64,000 nucleotides of DNA, taken from Gemmatimonadota bacterium. Lineage in GTDB: Bacteria > Gemmatimonadota > Gemmatimonadetes > Gemmatimonadales > GWC2-71-9. The stretch spans positions 1,264,160-1,328,159 of the forward strand of contig PNAE01000007.1 in the NCBI GenBank assembly GCA_003169895.1, given 5' to 3'. The notes beneath the pieces are model-generated. The model was given only the letters and a program-made list of their open reading frames with translations, was not told the origin of the DNA and ran no database searches. Shown here piece after piece: positions 49,716-59,299 of this stretch (position 1 is the stretch's first letter; every line of letters starts with the position of its first letter). Position numbers and translations under genes: made by a program.

Positions 49716-50483
49716 TCACATCATCAGGTCGCCACCGTTGATGTCGAGCGACGCCCCGGTGATGTATCCGGCGGCCTCCGACGCGGCAAAGCAGATCAGG
49801 TCGGCCACTTCCAGCGCGGTCCCGAGTCGTGGAATCGGATACCCGGCGGCAATGCGCTCGAGTTGTTCGCTGCTGGCGCTTGCGCGAGTGAGCTCCGTGT
49901 CGATCATGCCAGGACACACCGCGTTGACCGTGACGCCGTACCGGCCCAGCTCCTTCGCGGCGGCGCGGGTGAGCCCCAGCAGCCCGGTCTTTGTGGCGGT
50001 GTAGTGCGCGCCACCCAGCGTGCTCACCATCCGGCCCGCCGTCGACGAGATGTTCACGACTCGCCCGTACTGCTGCGCTTTCATCGCGGGCAGCACAGCC
50101 CGCATCAGCAGGAACGGCGCGGTCAGGTTGACCTCGATCGCCCGCCGCCACTCATCGGCCGTGATGTGTTCGAATCGCGTGGTCAGCGGCAGCGCCGCGT
50201 TGTTGATCAGGATGTCGATGCGCCCGAACCGCTCGACGGTGCGATCGACGATTGCACCAGGAATGCCATCCTGGGCGATGTCACCAGGGACGGCGAGGCT
50301 GCGTACGCCGAGTGCACCCAGGTCCCGCACCACCGCTGCCGCGCGGTCGCGATCGCGCGCGTTGATGGCGACCGACGCGCCGCGGCTGAGCAGTCGCTCG
50401 GCGACGGCGCGGCCGAGGCCCCGTGCGGCACCGGTCACGATCGCGACCCGCCCGACAAAGTCCTGCGGGGTATCAGGCGTCAA
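49716..50483 (-). CDS. SDR-family oxidoreductase (FabG-like)
   Basis: 255 residues from a TTG start (no ATG or GTG fits). Rossmann motif TGAARGLG, NNAA, and the catalytic Ser-Tyr-Lys set NISSTAG plus YTATK are all present; PG motif VCPGMIDT is conserved. It reduces ketones or oxidises alcohols with NAD(P). The sequence resembles 3-oxoacyl-ACP reductases and sugar dehydrogenases equally. Downstream partner: DAACS symporter. Upstream, 68 bases away, the arsenite pump gene ends; that spacer has no gene. Confidence 0.9.
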   Translation of the reverse strand: MTPDTPQDFVGRVAIVTGAARGLGRAVAERLLSRGASVAINARDRDRAAAVVRDLGALGVRSLAVPGDIAQDGIPGAIVDRTVERFGRIDILINNAALPLTTRFEHITADEWRRAIEVNLTAPFLLMRAVLPAMKAQQYGRVVNISSTAGRMVSTLGGAHYTATKTGLLGLTRAAAKELGRYGVTVNAVCPGMIDTELTRASASSEQLERIAAGYPIPRLGTALEVADLICFAASEAAGYITGASLDINGGDLMM

Positions 50484-50551
50484 GAACGCGGCTCCGTCAA
50501 TGGGCTGGATCCCGTCAATCTACGTTCCAGCCGCCGGGCCCGCCGCCTCCC

Positions 50552-51658
50552 TCACGGCGACAAGGACGGGTGGACCTCGTGCCGGTACCAGCCGCGGGTC
50601 GCAGTGCACGCCCGGCACACAGAGAGCATCACTGGCACCTCGACCAGCACGCCCACCACCGTCGCCAGCGCCGCACCGGAGGTCGGTCCGAACAGCGTGA
50701 TCGCGACCGCAACGGCCAGTTCGAAGAAGTTGCTGGCGCCGATCAGGGCGCCGGGTGATGCCACCTCATGTGCCACGCCGAACCGCCGCATCAACAGATA
50801 GGTCAGGCCGGAATTGAAATAGACCTGGATCACGATGGGCACGGCGATCAACACCACGGCAAAGCCGTGGGCCAACAGGTTCTGTGCCTGGAACGCGAAG
50901 ATCAGCACCAGCGTGGCCAGGAGCGCAACCACGGTCACCGGCTTGAAACGGGGCAGGAAATGCGTCTCGAGCCACTCGGCCCCCCGGGCGCGCAGCAGCA
51001 GCGTCCGGGTGGCATAGCCGCTCGCCAGCGGCAACACGATGAAGACCACGACTGACGTGACGAGCACTGTGGTGGGCACCACGACATGCGCGACCCCGAG
51101 GAGCAGCATCACGATCGGCGCAAACGCCACGAGCATGATGAGATCATTGATTGCCACCTGGGCGAGCGTGTATGCCGGATCACCGTCGACCAGGTAACTC
51201 CAGACGAACACCATCGCGGTGCACGGCGCTGCCGCGAGAATGACGAGGCCGGCGGTGTAGTCCCTGGCATCGCCAAGCGGGATTAACCCGGCAAAGGCGT
51301 GCTGCAGGAACAGCCATGCGAGCAGCGCCATGCTGAACGGCTTGACGAGCCAGTTGATCCCCAGCGTGATCAGCAGGCCCTTGGGCCGCCGCATCACTCT
51401 CGCCAGCCCCGAGAACTCGATCCGGAGCATCATCGGATAGATCATCAGCCAGATCAGTGCGGCAATGGCGACGTTGATGTGGGAGCCGCGACCGAACTCC
51501 CAGTGCGAGACGGCCGCCGTCGCTCGCGGGAACAGGTGCCCGCACCCGATCCCGATCACCATGCATCCCAGCACCCATGCGGTGAGGTAGCGCTCGAAGA
51601 ACGCCAGCCGCCTCGTCCGGTCGCCCGGAGGAGCGGTCATCGCCGCTCGGCCGCTCAT
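50552..51658 (-). CDS. acr3: Arsenite efflux permease, Acr3 family
   Basis: 368 residues with ten membrane helices. The key Cys is C146 in APCTAMVFVWS, and the helix-nine GASNFFELAVA with the conserved Glu is present. It exports As(III) (and antimonite) from the cytoplasm. The start overlaps the arsC stop (ATGA). It is the last gene of the arsM-arsC-acr3 operon. A tail of about 25 residues (CRACTATRGWYRHEVHPS) follows the last helix and includes two more Cys. Confidence 0.94.
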   Translation of the reverse strand: MSGRAAMTAPPGDRTRRLAFFERYLTAWVLGCMVIGIGCGHLFPRATAAVSHWEFGRGSHINVAIAALIWLMIYPMMLRIEFSGLARVMRRPKGLLITLGINWLVKPFSMALLAWLFLQHAFAGLIPLGDARDYTAGLVILAAAPCTAMVFVWSYLVDGDPAYTLAQVAINDLIMLVAFAPIVMLLLGVAHVVVPTTVLVTSVVVFIVLPLASGYATRTLLLRARGAEWLETHFLPRFKPVTVVALLATLVLIFAFQAQNLLAHGFAVVLIAVPIVIQVYFNSGLTYLLMRRFGVAHEVASPGALIGASNFFELAVAVAITLFGPTSGAALATVVGVLVEVPVMLSVCRACTATRGWYRHEVHPSLSP

Positions 51659-52134
51659 CCGGTGCCGATCGCCCGGAGCTTCGCTTCCGCGGCCAGCCGT
51701 TCCAGCGACTCGAGCGGCAGTGCCAACAGCAGGTCGATGCGGCGGCCAAGCAGCAGCATGGCGTCACGGAAGGCGCGGCGCTTGTCGTCATCGCTGCCGT
51801 CGACCGCCGCGGGGTCGGGCATCCCCCAGTGCGCCACCATAGGTTGTCCGGGAAAGATCGGACACGACTCCTTGGCGTGGTCGCATACGGTAATCACCGC
51901 GTCCCAGTGCTGTTGCTCGAGTCCGTCCAGGCCCCGGGGTGGATGGCCCTGCCACACGATCCCGGCCTCACGCAACACGTCGATGGTGCGCGGATTCACC
52001 CGGGCGGCCGGCTGCGACCCCGCGCTCTCGGCTACCACGCGCCCTTGGCCGTGCAGATTCATGAGCGCCTCGGCCAGCTGACTGCGGGCGCTGTTGCCGG
52101 TGCAGAGAAACAGGATGCGAAACGGCTGCGTCAT
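51655..52134 (-). CDS. arsC: Arsenate reductase, thioredoxin-coupled type
   Basis: 159 residues from ATG 52134, which overlaps the arsM stop. Low-molecular-weight phosphatase fold: the P-loop is LCTGNSARSQ (Cys11), and the other two redox cysteines are in VITVCDHAKESCPIF (Cys84, Cys91), corresponding to the three-Cys relay of Bacillus ArsC. It reduces arsenate to arsenite, which Acr3 then exports and ArsM may methylate. The start given here follows the ATGA overlap; the frame is open further upstream inside arsM but that portion is out-of-frame translation. Confidence 0.94.
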   Translation of the reverse strand: MTQPFRILFLCTGNSARSQLAEALMNLHGQGRVVAESAGSQPAARVNPRTIDVLREAGIVWQGHPPRGLDGLEQQHWDAVITVCDHAKESCPIFPGQPMVAHWGMPDPAAVDGSDDDKRRAFRDAMLLLGRRIDLLLALPLESLERLAAEAKLRAIGTG

Positions 52135-52964
52135 GCCGACTCGGGCTTGGTCGCCCGCACGAACGCACCCATCACCCTGCCGCTGATCTCGCGAGCCAGG
52201 ACCTCGGTGTCGACCCCGGATTCCTGCAGGAACGTCCGCGCATCCTCGAACTGATACACGCGCGTCGGCTCGATGCTTGCGCCGGCAAATCCCGCCTCGC
52301 CGAGCATCGCGAGAAAGTCCGTTTCCGACAATGCGCCCGCCACGCAGCCGACCCACAGCTCCATGCTGCGACGCACCTCTGGGGGCAACTCGCCCCGCAC
52401 CACCACGTCGGATACCGCGAAGCGGCCACCCGGCTTGAGGACGCGGAACGCCTCCGCGATCACCTTGCGCTTGTCGCCGGAGAGATTGATCACGCAGTTC
52501 GAGATGATCACGTCAACCGTGTTGTCTGGGAGCGGGATCTGTTCGATGTCGCCCTTGAGGAACTCCGCGTTGGTCACACCGGCCTCGGCCTGGTTCCTGC
52601 GAGCCAGCGCCAGCATTTCGTCGGTCATGTCGAGCCCATATGCCTTGCCGGTCACGCCGACCCGCTTCGCCGACAGCAGCACGTCAATGCCGCCGCCGGA
52701 GCCGAGATCGAGCACGATGTCACCCTCATTGAGGTCTGCCAGCGCGGTCGGATTGCCGCAGCCGAGCGATGCGAGGACCGCGTCCTTGGGGAGGCAGGCG
52801 GTTTCATCGCCGGTATACAGATTGGTGGTGATCGGGTCGTCGCAGCATGACGACGGACCGGCGCCGCAACAGCCGCTCCGCTCACCTGATGCCACGCGCA
52901 AGGCGGCCGCGCCGTACTTCTCCCGCACCACATCCTTCAGTGTGTCACGCCCTTGGTTGGTCAT
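52131..52964 (-). CDS. arsM: Arsenite S-adenosylmethionine methyltransferase
   Basis: 277 residues. Class I methyltransferase with VLDLGSGGGIDV (motif I, 84-95). The arsenic-binding cysteines are visible: Cys69 in LGCGNP, Cys157 in SNCVINLS and Cys207 in WVGCVAG, matching the three needed in ArsM. The N-terminus has additional Cys pairs (32-33, 40-41). It methylates As(III) to mono-, di- and trimethyl forms. First gene of the operon, under an ArsR-type operator at 52991-53006. Confidence 0.93.
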   Translation of the reverse strand: MTNQGRDTLKDVVREKYGAAALRVASGERSGCCGAGPSSCCDDPITTNLYTGDETACLPKDAVLASLGCGNPTALADLNEGDIVLDLGSGGGIDVLLSAKRVGVTGKAYGLDMTDEMLALARRNQAEAGVTNAEFLKGDIEQIPLPDNTVDVIISNCVINLSGDKRKVIAEAFRVLKPGGRFAVSDVVVRGELPPEVRRSMELWVGCVAGALSETDFLAMLGEAGFAGASIEPTRVYQFEDARTFLQESGVDTEVLAREISGRVMGAFVRATKPESA

Positions 52965-52990
52965 CGGTGCCCCCGTCGAAAGTGAAAGCC

Positions 52991-53006
52991 ATCAAAAAAG
53001 GTTGAT
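52991..53006 (-). promoter_or_regulatory. ArsR operator upstream of arsM
   Basis: ATCAA-AAAAGG-TTGAT, a perfect inverted repeat with six-base spacer, identical in form to the one upstream of arsR. A -10-like TATATC (16 bases after TTGAGC) reading toward arsM overlaps it, so a bound ArsR would block the promoter. It starts 27 bases before the arsM ATG. Confidence 0.8.
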
Positions 53007-53027
53007 ATATTGTCCACGAACCGGTGC

Positions 53028-53351
53028 TCAATCGCAGCACGCGCTCCCTTTCGCCATCGGCAGCGCACGGAACCTCGGCGCAAGGTCCTCGACATACTCA
53101 CGGATCTCGGCGATGGTTTCGGGGACCAGCGTGTAGTACACCCATCTCCCGTCGCGTCGGTCGGTCACCAGTCCCGCTTCCTTGAGCACCTTGAGGTGGA
53201 ACGAGAGCCGCGACTGCGCTGCGTCGAGCACGTCCATCAGGTCGCAGACGCAGCGCTCCCCTTTGCGGAGCCGCACCAGCAGCTCCAAGCGGGTCGGATC
53301 GGAGAGGGCCTGGAACTGCCGGGCGACGCGATCGACCGTGGCGACTTTCAT
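53028..53351 (-). CDS. arsR: ArsR/SmtB-family arsenic-responsive repressor
   Basis: 107 residues. Winged helix with DNA-recognition helix SRLSFHLKVLKEAG (47-60). The inducer site is the ERCVCDL motif (C34, C36) on the helix before it, as in As(III) sensors, and an extra CC pair (105-106) closes the protein. As(III) binding should release the operators at 52991-53006 and 53366-53381. The ATG lies at about the expected transcription start of its promoter, making a leaderless mRNA likely. Confidence 0.94.
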   Translation of the reverse strand: MKVATVDRVARQFQALSDPTRLELLVRLRKGERCVCDLMDVLDAAQSRLSFHLKVLKEAGLVTDRRDGRWVYYTLVPETIAEIREYVEDLAPRFRALPMAKGSACCD

Positions 53352-53358
53352 GGGGCCA

Positions 53359-53388
53359 AGTATAAATCAACAATAATTGATGTGTCAA
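53359..53388 (-). promoter_or_regulatory. arsR promoter with ArsR operator inside the spacer
   Basis: Reading the minus strand: -35 TTGACA (53388-53383), 18-base spacer, -10 TATACT (53364-53359). The spacer contains ATCAA-N6-TTGAT (53366-53381), a perfect ArsR-type inverted repeat. The -10 is about eight bases before the arsR ATG (53351). Confidence 0.85.
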
Positions 53389-53441
53389 GGTCACCGCAGC
53401 CCTGGTTTTGCGTGCCCGCCGGCGCCGACCGTCAACTCCGA

Positions 53442-55016
53442 TCAGCCCGGTTTCTTTTCCGCCGGCTCCGCCGCCATTCCTTCCTCCACGACGACCTCGC
53501 AGCCCAGCATCTTGGCGAGCACGTCACTCTTCCGTTGCGCGCCCCAGACCTCGAGCGAGACGTCCGCACTCTTGACCCGCGGCGACGCCCGGATGACGCA
53601 GCGGCCGTCTTCGAGTGCCACGGTCACGCGGTCGACCGCCGCGGTATGGCCGCGGTCGAGTCCATCCGCGACCCGGAGCAGCCCGCTGACCCGCCGCACC
53701 GTCGCCTGGTCCTCGTCGTTGAGGCGCGCGAACTCCCGGTGCTTGAGGGTGGGTCCGCGCTTGCGGTGGTAGCGTGAGATCAGCGCGACCAGCGCGCGGT
53801 CGTGCGAGTCGAGTCCCAGCCGGTCGGCGTGCATGATCAGCTGGTAGCTGTGCTTGTGGTGATTGCGATAGGACATCAACTGGCCGACGTCGTGCAGCAA
53901 CGACGCCGCTTCGAGCAACCAGGCGTCGCCCACGCCACACCCGAGTGCCGCCGCCAGCTGCTCGTGCAGCGCCGTCGCGAGTGTATGGACCTGTTCGACA
54001 TGCCGACGGTCCCCGCGACACCGATCGACGAACTCGCGGATCAGTTGCAGCGGATCGCGCGGGCCCGCCACCGCGGGATCGCCGACCATTTCCAGGAGCA
54101 GGCCTTCGCGCAGGCCGAACGCGCTGGCCGTGAGCGCCCGGGCGTCGAGCGCGTCGAGCAGTTCCGCCGCGACCGCGACGCCGGCGAGGATGATGTCGGC
54201 GCGCTGCGGATTGAGTCCCGGCACGCCGGCACGCTGCTCTGGCGTCTTGGCGGACAGCCACTCCAGCAGCGACTCGACTTCGCCCGTTCCGACCGTCGTG
54301 CCGTGGATCGCGTCGCCGAGGCTGCCGGCCCGGGCGGCCGCCATGCGGGCGAGGTTCGTGAATGATCCGCCGGAGCCGATCACCACGGCCTGGCTCCAGT
54401 CGCGCCACGGCAGCGCCTTCTTGAGCGTCCGCCGGATATGCTTGCGCAGCGCCGCCAGTTCCTTGCGCGTGGTGCGCTCCCCGGGCAGGAATTCCTCCGT
54501 GAGCCGGACCGCTCCGAGCGGGAGTGACGCGGTCACCTCCACCATGCCGTCGACGGCACCGATCAACTCCAGCGATCCGCCACCGATGTCCGCCACCAGT
54601 GTGCGCGCGTTCTCGAGCCGGAAGTGATGCGCCACCGAACGCCAGGACAATTCGGCTTCGCGGTCGCCGTCGATGATTTCCAGCGGAATGTCGAGTTGGC
54701 GCCGGATGCGCTTCGCGAACGCGGTGCCGTTGCGCGCATCGCGCATGGCCGACGTGGCCACGGCCGCCAGCCGGGTGACGCCGCGGCGCGTGGCGACCTC
54801 CTTCATCCGTTTGAGCGCGGCAAAGGCCCGGGTCATCGCCGCGCGGTCCAGCAGGTGGGTGGTTTCGACCCGAGTCCCGAGCCGCGGCATGTCCTTCACT
54901 TCATCAATGATCTCGAATCCGCTCTCCGGATCGTACTCGGCGACCACCAGCCGGATCGAATTCGATCCGATGTCGATCGCCCCGAGTCGCTCGCGTCCCG
55001 CCGCTGGCTCGGTCAC
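53442..55016 (-). CDS. ppx: Exopolyphosphatase/pppGpp phosphatase (Ppx/GppA) with HD domain
   Basis: 524 residues. ASKHA-type ATPase-like half: AIDIGSNSIRLVVAEY (N-term), VADIGGGSLELI with the conserved DIGGGS and the ...GSGGSFTNLA loop. C-terminal half is an HD-domain-like helical part (SLLHDVGQLMSYRNHHKHS). It releases phosphate from polyphosphate or hydrolyses pppGpp. It starts with GTG overlapping the phoU stop (GTGA) and is the last gene of the phosphate operon. Opposite ppk1 in function, both genes being in this block. Confidence 0.93.
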   Translation of the reverse strand: MTEPAAGRERLGAIDIGSNSIRLVVAEYDPESGFEIIDEVKDMPRLGTRVETTHLLDRAAMTRAFAALKRMKEVATRRGVTRLAAVATSAMRDARNGTAFAKRIRRQLDIPLEIIDGDREAELSWRSVAHHFRLENARTLVADIGGGSLELIGAVDGMVEVTASLPLGAVRLTEEFLPGERTTRKELAALRKHIRRTLKKALPWRDWSQAVVIGSGGSFTNLARMAAARAGSLGDAIHGTTVGTGEVESLLEWLSAKTPEQRAGVPGLNPQRADIILAGVAVAAELLDALDARALTASAFGLREGLLLEMVGDPAVAGPRDPLQLIREFVDRCRGDRRHVEQVHTLATALHEQLAAALGCGVGDAWLLEAASLLHDVGQLMSYRNHHKHSYQLIMHADRLGLDSHDRALVALISRYHRKRGPTLKHREFARLNDEDQATVRRVSGLLRVADGLDRGHTAAVDRVTVALEDGRCVIRASPRVKSADVSLEVWGAQRKSDVLAKMLGCEVVVEEGMAAEPAEKKPG

Positions 55017-55702
55017 CGAACCGCTTCCCCGCTGTCCTCGGCATGATGCTTGATCGACTTGCCCTCCACCAGGAACACCACGTCCTCGGCGATGTTGGTC
55101 GCCAGGTCCGCCACCCGTTCCAGGTTGCGCGACACCAGGAACAGTTCCATGCCCGCGCTGATCATGTGCGGATCCTCCATCATGAACGTCAGCAGGATGC
55201 GGAACACCGAGCGGTGCAGCATGTCGACCTTGTCGTCGCGGCGGCAGATCTCGCGCCCCGCCACCGCATCGCCGCGGATGAACGCCTCGAGTGCGTCGGA
55301 CAGCATCTCGCGCGCCAGACGTGCCATCTCGATGATCTCCGGTTCGGGCGCAATCGGCCGGCTCTGCGTGAGGCGTTCAGCCGACTGCGCGATGTTCACC
55401 GCGTGGTCACCGACCCGCTCGAGATCGTTGGCGATCTTGAGTGCGGAGGTGAGCATCCGGAGGTCCCGCGCCATCGGCTGCTGCAACGCCAGCAAGTTGA
55501 CGACCTGTTCCTCGATCTCGATCTCATACGCATCGATGTGGCGGTCCCCCGCGATGACCGCCTGCGCCTTGTCGCCCGCCCGCTCGATCAGCGCTTCCAC
55601 CGCCAGCTCGAGCGCGGCCTCGGCCTCACCCGACATGCTGAGCAGCCGCGACTTGACCTGGGCCAGTTCCTCGTGAAAATGTCGCTGGGTATCGACGCTC
55701 AT
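55013..55702 (-). CDS. phoU: Phosphate transport regulator PhoU
   Basis: 229 residues, all-helical with two repeated PhoU three-helix bundles (about 15-105 and 120-215). Metal-binding motifs: [17 protein letters not shown]-type stretch ([19 protein letters not shown]) and the second [17 protein letters not shown]. It links PstB with PhoR to switch off phosphate-starvation genes. ATGA overlap with the preceding pstB and GTGA overlap with ppx. Confidence 0.94.
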   Translation of the reverse strand: MSVDTQRHFHEELAQVKSRLLSMSGEAEAALELAVEALIERAGDKAQAVIAGDRHIDAYEIEIEEQVVNLLALQQPMARDLRMLTSALKIANDLERVGDHAVNIAQSAERLTQSRPIAPEPEIIEMARLAREMLSDALEAFIRGDAVAGREICRRDDKVDMLHRSVFRILLTFMMEDPHMISAGMELFLVSRNLERVADLATNIAEDVVFLVEGKSIKHHAEDSGEAVR

Positions 55703-56553
55703 CCGAATCTCCCGGTGATGTACGCCTCGGTACGCTCCTGCCTCGGGTTGGTGAAGATCTGGTGGGTCTCGCCCAGCTCCACCAGGACGCCGCCGCGGTC
55801 AAAGAAGCCGGTGGTGTCGGACACCCGGGCCGCCTGCTGCATGTTGTGCGTCACGATCACGATGGTGTACTCGCGCTTGAGTTCGAAGATGAGTTCCTCG
55901 ATCTTCTGCGTCGCGATCGGATCGAGCGCCGAGCAGGGCTCGTCCATCAACAATACCGTGGGCCGGTTGCCGAGCGCGCGCGCAATGCACAGGCGCTGCT
56001 GCTGGCCGCCCGACAGCCCGGTGGCCGGTTCGTCGAGACGGTCCGACACCTCATCCCACAGCGCCGCCCGCCGGAGGCACTGCTCCACCAGCTCGGGCAG
56101 GTCGCGCTTGGCGCACAACGCGTTGAGCACCGGTCCATACGCCACATTGTCGAAGATCGACTTCGGGAACGGGTTGGGCCGCTGGAACACCATGCCGACC
56201 CGCTGGCGGTGCGCCACGAGGTCGATCCCGCTGCCATACACGGACGTGCCTTCGACGATCAGGTCGCCACTCGCGCGCGTCTCGGGTATCAGGTCGTTCA
56301 TCCGGTTGACCGACCGCAGGAACGTCGACTTGCCGCACCCCGACGGGCCGATCAGCGCCGTAACCGCGCGGCGCGGCACGGTGAACGACACGCCTTGCAG
56401 CGCCTGCACATCACCGTACCAGAACGAGAAGTCGCGGACCTCGATGGCCGGCTCATCGTTCCCCGCTGACCGCCATACCGGCTGTCGTGGCTCCACGGTG
56501 ATCCGGGGGGCGAGCGTGCGTGCCGTCGGCGGTGCATCCAGCATAGTACTCAT
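55699..56553 (-). CDS. pstB: Phosphate ABC transporter ATPase (PstB, second copy)
   Basis: 284 residues. Walker [10 protein letters not shown], signature [15 protein letters not shown], Walker [12 protein letters not shown], and the H-loop [13 protein letters not shown] are intact. It differs from the copy upstream (56550-57317) by a longer N-terminal tail (first 35 residues) and many substitutions, so it is not a recent duplicate. It overlaps both neighbours by four bases. The two ATPases could form a heterodimer with PstC/PstA, or be alternates. Confidence 0.93.
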   Translation of the reverse strand: MSTMLDAPPTARTLAPRITVEPRQPVWRSAGNDEPAIEVRDFSFWYGDVQALQGVSFTVPRRAVTALIGPSGCGKSTFLRSVNRMNDLIPETRASGDLIVEGTSVYGSGIDLVAHRQRVGMVFQRPNPFPKSIFDNVAYGPVLNALCAKRDLPELVEQCLRRAALWDEVSDRLDEPATGLSGGQQQRLCIARALGNRPTVLLMDEPCSALDPIATQKIEELIFELKREYTIVIVTHNMQQAARVSDTTGFFDRGGVLVELGETHQIFTNPRQERTEAYITGRFG

Positions 56554-57317
56554 CCGAACCGTCCCGTGATGTAGGCCTCGGTCTGCTCATTCGCCGGCGT
56601 GGTGAACATCTGCCGCGTGGCGCCGTGCTCGATCATGGAGCCCAGGTAGAAGAACGTCGTCGTGTCCGAAACGCGTGCGGCCTGCTGCATGTTGTGCGTG
56701 ACAATGATGATCGTGAAGTCGCGTTTCAGCTCGAACATCAGCTCCTCGATGCGTTGCGTGCCCTGGGGGTCGAGCGACGCGGTCGGTTCGTCCAGCAGGA
56801 TCACCTCGGGCTCCGGGGCGATGGTCCTCGCCAGGCACAGCCGCTGCTGCTGGCCGCCGGAAAGGGCCATCGCACTCGTTTTCAGGCGATCCTTGACCTC
56901 GTCCCACAGGGCGGCCCGCTGCAGCGAGCGTTCGACGATCCGGTCCAGCTCGGCCCGGGACCGGCCGCCTTCGATGACCAGCCCGGCGGCGACGTTGCCG
57001 TAGATCGACTTGGTCGGGAACGGTGTCGGCTTCTGGAACACCATGCCGACGCGACGCCGGAGCTGTATCACGCTGACGTCCGGGCCGTAGACATCTGCAC
57101 CATCGAGCAGCACCTTGCCCGTGACCCAGCCGCCAACCGACATCTCGTGCATCCGGTTGATCGTGCGCAAGAACGTCGACTTGCCGCAACCCGACGGCCC
57201 GATCAGCGCATGAACCTGGTTGGCGGCGAACTCGAGCGTCACCGACTTCACCGCCGCAACCTTGCCATAGATCGCCGTGAGTGAGCTGGTCTGCACCCGT
57301 GGCAGCACCTCAGTCAC
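56550..57317 (-). CDS. pstB: Phosphate ABC transporter ATPase (PstB, first copy)
   Basis: 255 residues, GTG start overlapping the end of pstA by eight bases. Walker [37 protein letters not shown] and the H-loop are present. Compared with the following copy it carries LDEPTASLD rather than MDEPCSALD; the typical single PstB resembles the second more. It drives phosphate import. Confidence 0.93.
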   Translation of the reverse strand: MTEVLPRVQTSSLTAIYGKVAAVKSVTLEFAANQVHALIGPSGCGKSTFLRTINRMHEMSVGGWVTGKVLLDGADVYGPDVSVIQLRRRVGMVFQKPTPFPTKSIYGNVAAGLVIEGGRSRAELDRIVERSLQRAALWDEVKDRLKTSAMALSGGQQQRLCLARTIAPEPEVILLDEPTASLDPQGTQRIEELMFELKRDFTIIIVTHNMQQAARVSDTTTFFYLGSMIEHGATRQMFTTPANEQTEAYITGRFG

Positions 57318-58158
57318 GGGTGGCTCCGAAGCGTTGGCGAGTCGCGAAGCGGGCGGCGATGCTCAGCACCAGCACGACCAGGATAAGCACCAGCGCCGCT
57401 GCCCACGCAAACCGGTGCCATTCCTCGTACGGGCCGATCGAGTAGGTGAACACCACCAGGGGCAGCGCTGCCATCGGGGCGTTCGGGCGGAACGACAGGT
57501 ACTGGTTGCCGAGCGCGGTGAAGAGGAGCGGGGCGGTCTCGCCGGCAATCCGTGCGATGGCGAGCAGTGTGCCGGTGACGATGCCGGGAAGGGCGGTCCG
57601 CAGCATGACCGACAACGTCGTGCGCCACCGCGCATACCCCAGCGCCAGCGCCGCCTCACGCAGCGAGTTGGGTACCAGCTTGAGCAGTTCCTCGGTGGTT
57701 CGCATCACCATCGGGATCATCAGGATCGCCAGCGCGGCGCTTCCCGCGAGCGCGGAGTAGTGGTGTTGTGGCGCCACGATGATGGTCCAGGCGAACACGC
57801 CGACGACGATCGACGGCGTTCCGTTCATCACGTCCGATACGAACCGCGTGACGAGCGACAGCCGGCTGCCGGGGTACTCGGCGCAATACACGCCCGCCCC
57901 CGCGCCGATCGGGATGCCGGCAAGGCTCGCCATGCCGACGATGATCAGTGTGCCGACGATGGCATGCAGCACCCCGCCGCCGGATTCACCCGCGGGCGCC
58001 GGCAGGTGCGTGAAGAACGCGAGCGACAGGCTGCTCGCGCCGCGGAGGAGCAGGGAGGCCAGGATGAACAACAGGGGCAGCACCGCAACGATCACCGCAG
58101 CCATCATGATCCCGACCATCACGTTGCTCTTGACCCGGCGCACGGTTCGCCGGTTCAT
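57310..58158 (-). CDS. pstA: Phosphate ABC transporter permease PstA
   Basis: 282 residues with six membrane helices. The EAA-type loop, [29 protein letters not shown], interacts with the ATPase. Starts with an ATGA overlap onto pstC. It forms the membrane channel with PstC. Confidence 0.94.
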   Translation of the reverse strand: MNRRTVRRVKSNVMVGIMMAAVIVAVLPLLFILASLLLRGASSLSLAFFTHLPAPAGESGGGVLHAIVGTLIIVGMASLAGIPIGAGAGVYCAEYPGSRLSLVTRFVSDVMNGTPSIVVGVFAWTIIVAPQHHYSALAGSAALAILMIPMVMRTTEELLKLVPNSLREAALALGYARWRTTLSVMLRTALPGIVTGTLLAIARIAGETAPLLFTALGNQYLSFRPNAPMAALPLVVFTYSIGPYEEWHRFAWAAALVLILVVLVLSIAARFATRQRFGATRD

Positions 58159-59144
58159 GCGCTGTTCCGGCCGCTCACGCCGCCGCGCGACACCCGCCAG
58201 ATCAGGAACCGGGCTGCCGCATTGACCAGCACCGTGATCACGAAGAGCAGCAGCGCAACGTACGTCAGCGCGGCGTAGTGCATCGGCGTTGCCGCCTCGT
58301 TGAATTCATTGGCGATCGCCGCCGCCATCGTGTAGCCCGGCGCAAACAGGGACGCCGAAATGTCATGGCGATTGCCGATCAGCATGGTGACGGCCATCGT
58401 TTCGCCGAGTGCGCGGCCGAGTCCGAGGATGATCGCGCCGATCAGGCCCGAGCGGGCGTACGGCACGATCGCCGTGCGTACCGCCTCCCACCGGGTCGCT
58501 CCCAGAGCCATCGCGGCCTCGCGCTGGCTGCCTGGCACCGCCAGCAGGACCTCGCGTGCCACCGACATGATGAACGGCATGATCATGATGGCGAGGATGA
58601 TGCTCGCGGCCAGCACCGATGGTCCGTAGATCACCCCCCGGAACAACGGCAGGAACCCCAGCAGGCTTCGCAGGAACGGAAACACCGCATGTTGCAGCAG
58701 CGGGATCAGCACGAACACGCCCCAGAGGCCATAGACCACGCTGGGAATCGCGGCGAGCAGCTCGATCGTCATGGCCACCGGCCGCCGCAGGAACCCGGGC
58801 GCGAACTCGGTCAAGTACACCGCCACGCCCAGCGACAGCGGCACCGCAATCAGGAGCGCCACCAGCGACGTGAGCAGCGTACCGACGATCATGGGGAAGG
58901 CACCGAACTGCCCGGCCACCGGGTCCCAGGTTTTCGTTGCGGCGAATCCGACGCCGAACTGGGCGATCGCCGGACGCGCGCCCCGCACGAGCACAGCCAG
59001 CAACGCCAGAAGCAATGCCGGGATCGCCAGCGCAGCCGTCGTGAGCAGGATCCGGAATATCTGGTCGCCGCGGACCGCGCCGGTGAGGGCTTTCAGTGTC
59101 GCGGCCCGGCGTGACAGGCCTCCGGTCGGAAGAGTCGTTGCCAT
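58155..59144 (-). CDS. pstC: Phosphate ABC transporter permease PstC
   Basis: 329 residues. Six membrane helices; the EAA loop REAAMALGATRWEAVRTAIVP is present. It pairs with PstA. It starts 155 bases after the pstS stop, with a GC-rich hairpin in between. First gene of a run of six overlapping genes (pstC-pstA-pstB-pstB-phoU-ppx). Confidence 0.94.
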   Translation of the reverse strand: MATTLPTGGLSRRAATLKALTGAVRGDQIFRILLTTAALAIPALLLALLAVLVRGARPAIAQFGVGFAATKTWDPVAGQFGAFPMIVGTLLTSLVALLIAVPLSLGVAVYLTEFAPGFLRRPVAMTIELLAAIPSVVYGLWGVFVLIPLLQHAVFPFLRSLLGFLPLFRGVIYGPSVLAASIILAIMIMPFIMSVAREVLLAVPGSQREAAMALGATRWEAVRTAIVPYARSGLIGAIILGLGRALGETMAVTMLIGNRHDISASLFAPGYTMAAAIANEFNEAATPMHYAALTYVALLLFVITVLVNAAARFLIWRVSRGGVSGRNSA

Positions 59145-59226
59145 GGCCCACTAGGTTAGTCGCCGTGGGGGCGGGCGCCATCACGCGTTTGTAACGGAAC
59201 GGTCACGGGCGGGACCTGCGAGGTGG

Positions 59227-59291
59227 GCCGTGGGACGAAGGACGTCGGACGCCGGATAGCACCCCGCGTCCCACGTCCGACGCCTCACGGC
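59227..59291 (-). terminator. GC-rich hairpin between pstS and pstC
   Basis: GCCGTG (59227-59232) pairs with CACGGC (59286-59291), and CGTCGGACG (59243-59251) with CGTCCGACG (59274-59282); TGGGACG and CGTCCCA offer a further alternative pair. It begins just after the pstS stop codon. There is no U-run. Likely attenuates or ends part of the transcripts, giving more PstS than permease. Confidence 0.45.
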
Positions 59292-59299
59292 TCATGGCG

